Part shown: in pieces, positions 62,251 to 64,000 of the stretch
Layout: every line of letters begins with the position of its first letter
Position numbering within the stretch: the first letter of the stretch is position 1
From: Streptomyces sp. CGMCC 4.7035
Lineage (GTDB): Bacteria > Actinomycetota > Actinomycetes > Streptomycetales > Streptomycetaceae
DNA length: 64,000 nt
NCBI RefSeq assembly: GCF_031583065.1
Contig: NZ_CP134053.1
Coordinates: 3,968,001-4,032,000, forward strand
Direction of reading: 5' to 3'
The notes under the pieces: generated by a model
Told to the model about the DNA's origin: nothing
The model's input: the letters and a program-made list of their open reading frames with translations, nothing else
The model's database searches: none
Program-made: the position numbers and the translations under genes

Positions 62251-64000
62251 GTGAACATGCCAGGGCGTCAGGAACCTTCCCGCCGCGGGGTGCTCAAGGG
62301 CGCGGCTGTCACCGCCGCAACGGCCGCGCTGGGTATCGGCAGCACGTATCCGGCCGAGGCCGCAGACGCCTCGGTCACCGCGACGTCGCTCGACGGCGCC
62401 ACCAGCATCACCATGTCGCTGACGGGCGGCTCGCTCCAGTGGTCGGCCCGGCGTAACGGCGCGACAGTCGTGGCCAGTTCGGCCATGGGGCTGCGGCTGA
62501 GCGACGGAACCACCTTCGGCACCGACGCCGTTCTGACGAACTATCAGCACTGGCACGTCGACACCACCTGGAACCCGTTGTACGGGCGCAACGCGACCGT
62601 CTCCGACGCCTACCAGGAGATGCGCTGGAACCTCCGGGACAACCGCACCTCCATCAACTTCGGTGTCCAGATCCGGGCCTATGCGACCGGCATAGCGTTC
62701 CGTTACGTCCTGCTGGACTCGGGCACCGCCACCATCGCCGGCGAACTGACGACGTTCGTCTTCCCGGACGGCACACTCGTCTACAGCGCGCGGGACGAGG
62801 ACGACTACAACCCGGTCGCGCCCGGCTCCATCCCGTCCACCGGAACCTCCTCCACGGACACCGGTCCCCTGACCGACCTCCCCCTCACCGCGACCTACAG
62901 CAGCGGGCTCATCGCCTGTGTCTGCGAGTCGGCCCGCGCCAACTACCCTCGGACGATGCTCAGTTCGGTCTCCGGACAGCCCAACACCCTCGCGGCGTAC
63001 CTGATGCGTCACACGGCCCGCGGCTCCGGACCGGTCCAGACGACCTCCACCGTCACCACACCGTTCGCCACGTCCTGGCGCGCCGTGGTGATCGGCTCCA
63101 CCCACGCCGAACTGGTCGACAACGCGGAGCTGGTACTCAACCTGGCCCCGCCCGCAGCCCTCGCCGACACGTCGTGGATCAAGCCGGGCAAAGTCTTCCG
63201 GTGCAATCTGACCACCAGGGACGGGCTGGCGGGCGTCGACTTCGCCGTCGCCCGCGGCCTGCAGTACATCGAGTACGACTCGGGGTGGTACGGCCCCGAG
63301 CACACCTCGACCGACGCCACGCAGCCGATCCCCGCCATCGACATGCCCAAGGTCATCTCCTACGCCGCCGGCAAGGGTATCGGCGTCATCCTCTACGTCA
63401 ACCCCATGGCCATAAGCAGCCCGGACAGCCTGTTCGCCCTGTACCGGAGCTGGGGTGTGGCGGGCGTCAAGCTGGGCTTCATCAACGACGGCACCCAGGC
63501 GATGACGAACCAGATCATCGCCTGGGCCAGGACGGCGGCGACGCACAAGCTACTGATCGACATGCACGACGACGTGCGGCCGTTCGGCTACGAGCGGACC
63601 TACCCCAACTGGATCAGCATGGAGGGCGTGCGGGGCAACGAGCACTTCCCGACCGCCACCCACAACGTCACCCTGCCCTTCGCCCGCAACATCGGCGGGC
63701 CGATGGACTACACCATCTGCTACGGCCAGTCCCGCGACCGGACGACCAACGCCCACCAGATGGCGATGGCCGCCGTGTACTACCAGCCCCTGAACTTCCT
63801 GTACTGGTACAGCACCCCCTCGCAGTACTCCACCCCTTCCAACTGGCCCGGTCTGCCCTGGTTCGACGCCATCCCCACCGTCTGGGACCAGAGCCGGACC
63901 CTTGCCGGTTCGATCGGCGAGTACATCGCCGTCGCCCGGCGCAGCGGCACCACCTGGTACCTGGGGGCGATGACCAACGAGACCGCCCGGACCCTTTCGA
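62251..64000 (+). CDS. Tat-exported glycoside hydrolase family 97 protein, 3' end outside window
   Basis: The frame is open from GTG 62251 (ATG 62257 is two codons later; AGCGAGGTGG lies upstream) to the window end, at least 583 codons. A twin-arginine signal SRRGVLKGAAVTAATAALGIG is followed by the GH97 N-terminal beta-sandwich (SMGLRL-like SAMGLRLSDGTTFG, YQHWHVDTTWNPLYGRNATVSDAYQEMRWNLRD) and the TIM barrel (GLQYIEYDSGWYG, GIGVILYVNP, GVKLGFINDG, LLIDMHDDVRPFGYERTYPNWISMEGVRGNEHF). GH97 enzymes are alpha-glucosidases or alpha-galactosidases. The strand ending VKLGF has Gly where retaining members have the nucleophile Asp, hinting at an inverting type; this is tentative. Divergent from the GH43/ricin gene. 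Confidence 0.88.
   Translation, partial: MNMPGRQEPSRRGVLKGAAVTAATAALGIGSTYPAEAADASVTATSLDGATSITMSLTGGSLQWSARRNGATVVASSAMGLRLSDGTTFGTDAVLTNYQHWHVDTTWNPLYGRNATVSDAYQEMRWNLRDNRTSINFGVQIRAYATGIAFRYVLLDSGTATIAGELTTFVFPDGTLVYSARDEDDYNPVAPGSIPSTGTSSTDTGPLTDLPLTATYSSGLIACVCESARANYPRTMLSSVSGQPNTLAAYLMRHTARGSGPVQTTSTVTTPFATSWRAVVIGSTHAELVDNAELVLNLAPPAALADTSWIKPGKVFRCNLTTRDGLAGVDFAVARGLQYIEYDSGWYGPEHTSTDATQPIPAIDMPKVISYAAGKGIGVILYVNPMAISSPDSLFALYRSWGVAGVKLGFINDGTQAMTNQIIAWARTAATHKLLIDMHDDVRPFGYERTYPNWISMEGVRGNEHFPTATHNVTLPFARNIGGPMDYTICYGQSRDRTTNAHQMAMAAVYYQPLNFLYWYSTPSQYSTPSNWPGLPWFDAIPTVWDQSRTLAGSIGEYIAVARRSGTTWYLGAMTNETARTLS

Overview
The window looks like a piece of a Streptomyces chromosome. Very high GC, frequent GTG starts, 4-8 bp stop/start overlaps, an SsgA-family sporulation protein, mycothiol-type enzymes and a dense set of MarR, TetR, GntR, PadR, HxlR and LysR regulators all point there. 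No rRNA or tRNA gene, replication origin or cas gene was seen. Everything here was read by eye; family names rest on motif recognition and not on searches.

Region 1, about 1-16 kb, is mostly intact chromosome: the end of aspartase (aspA), glutaminase, two coupled polyprenol-dependent mannosyltransferase-like membrane proteins, a D-Ala-D-Ala carboxypeptidase, a half-length LanC-like zinc protein, a short Rho paralogue, a MarR/hydrolase/P450/methyltransferase group, a thioesterase, a DasR-like GntR regulator with a TGGTCTAAACCA site, a beta-lactamase-fold esterase, an acetylxylan-esterase-like protein and an Rv1733c-like membrane protein. About 1.3 kb (16.3-17.6 kb) is gene-less and rich in short tandem repeats.

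Region 2, about 17.6-38.1 kb, is metabolic and regulated. It holds a coupled molybdo-oxidoreductase/reductase pair behind three CGTACGCATT repeats, a quinone reductase and acetyltransferase, MarR regulators with clear palindromes, a FadH-type dienoyl-CoA reductase behind a perfect 24-bp palindrome, a fibronectin-III lipoprotein, a GH75 chitosanase, the dhaKLM dihydroxyacetone kinase operon, a GMC alcohol oxidase plus aldehyde dehydrogenase operon divergent from a TetR gene with a 15-bp inverted-repeat operator, and a nitronate monooxygenase next to a lone CRISPR-repeat-like 29-mer.

Region 3, about 38.3-56.4 kb, is a decaying accessory island. It contains fragments of ISAs1-, IS481- and IS5-type transposases, a cytosine methyltransferase broken by a frameshift, a nonsense codon and a truncation, a remnant of a PAPS-reductase-like partner, two deletion fusions (SDR with acyl-CoA dehydrogenase; 2Fe-2S subunit with molybdenum subunit), a frameshifted berberine-bridge-type oxidase, remnants of a second luciferase-like gene and a second TetR gene, and a 250-bp element about 98.8 percent identical to one at 30.7 kb. 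Intact genes among these include LtrA, TetR, SsgA-like, alcohol dehydrogenase, an ECF sigma factor with a SnoaL-like tail, VOC and DinB/maleylpyruvate-isomerase-like proteins.

Region 4, about 56.5-64 kb, is catabolic: a coupled DctA carrier and PrpF-type isomerase divergent from a LysR regulator, then a secreted GH43/ricin protein divergent from a Tat-exported GH97 protein that runs off the window.

The strongest leads are the duplicated 250-bp element with an inverted flanking segment, the half-LanC gene, the short Rho with altered RNA-binding residues, several perfect operators, and the decayed methyltransferase/PAPS-reductase-like pair.
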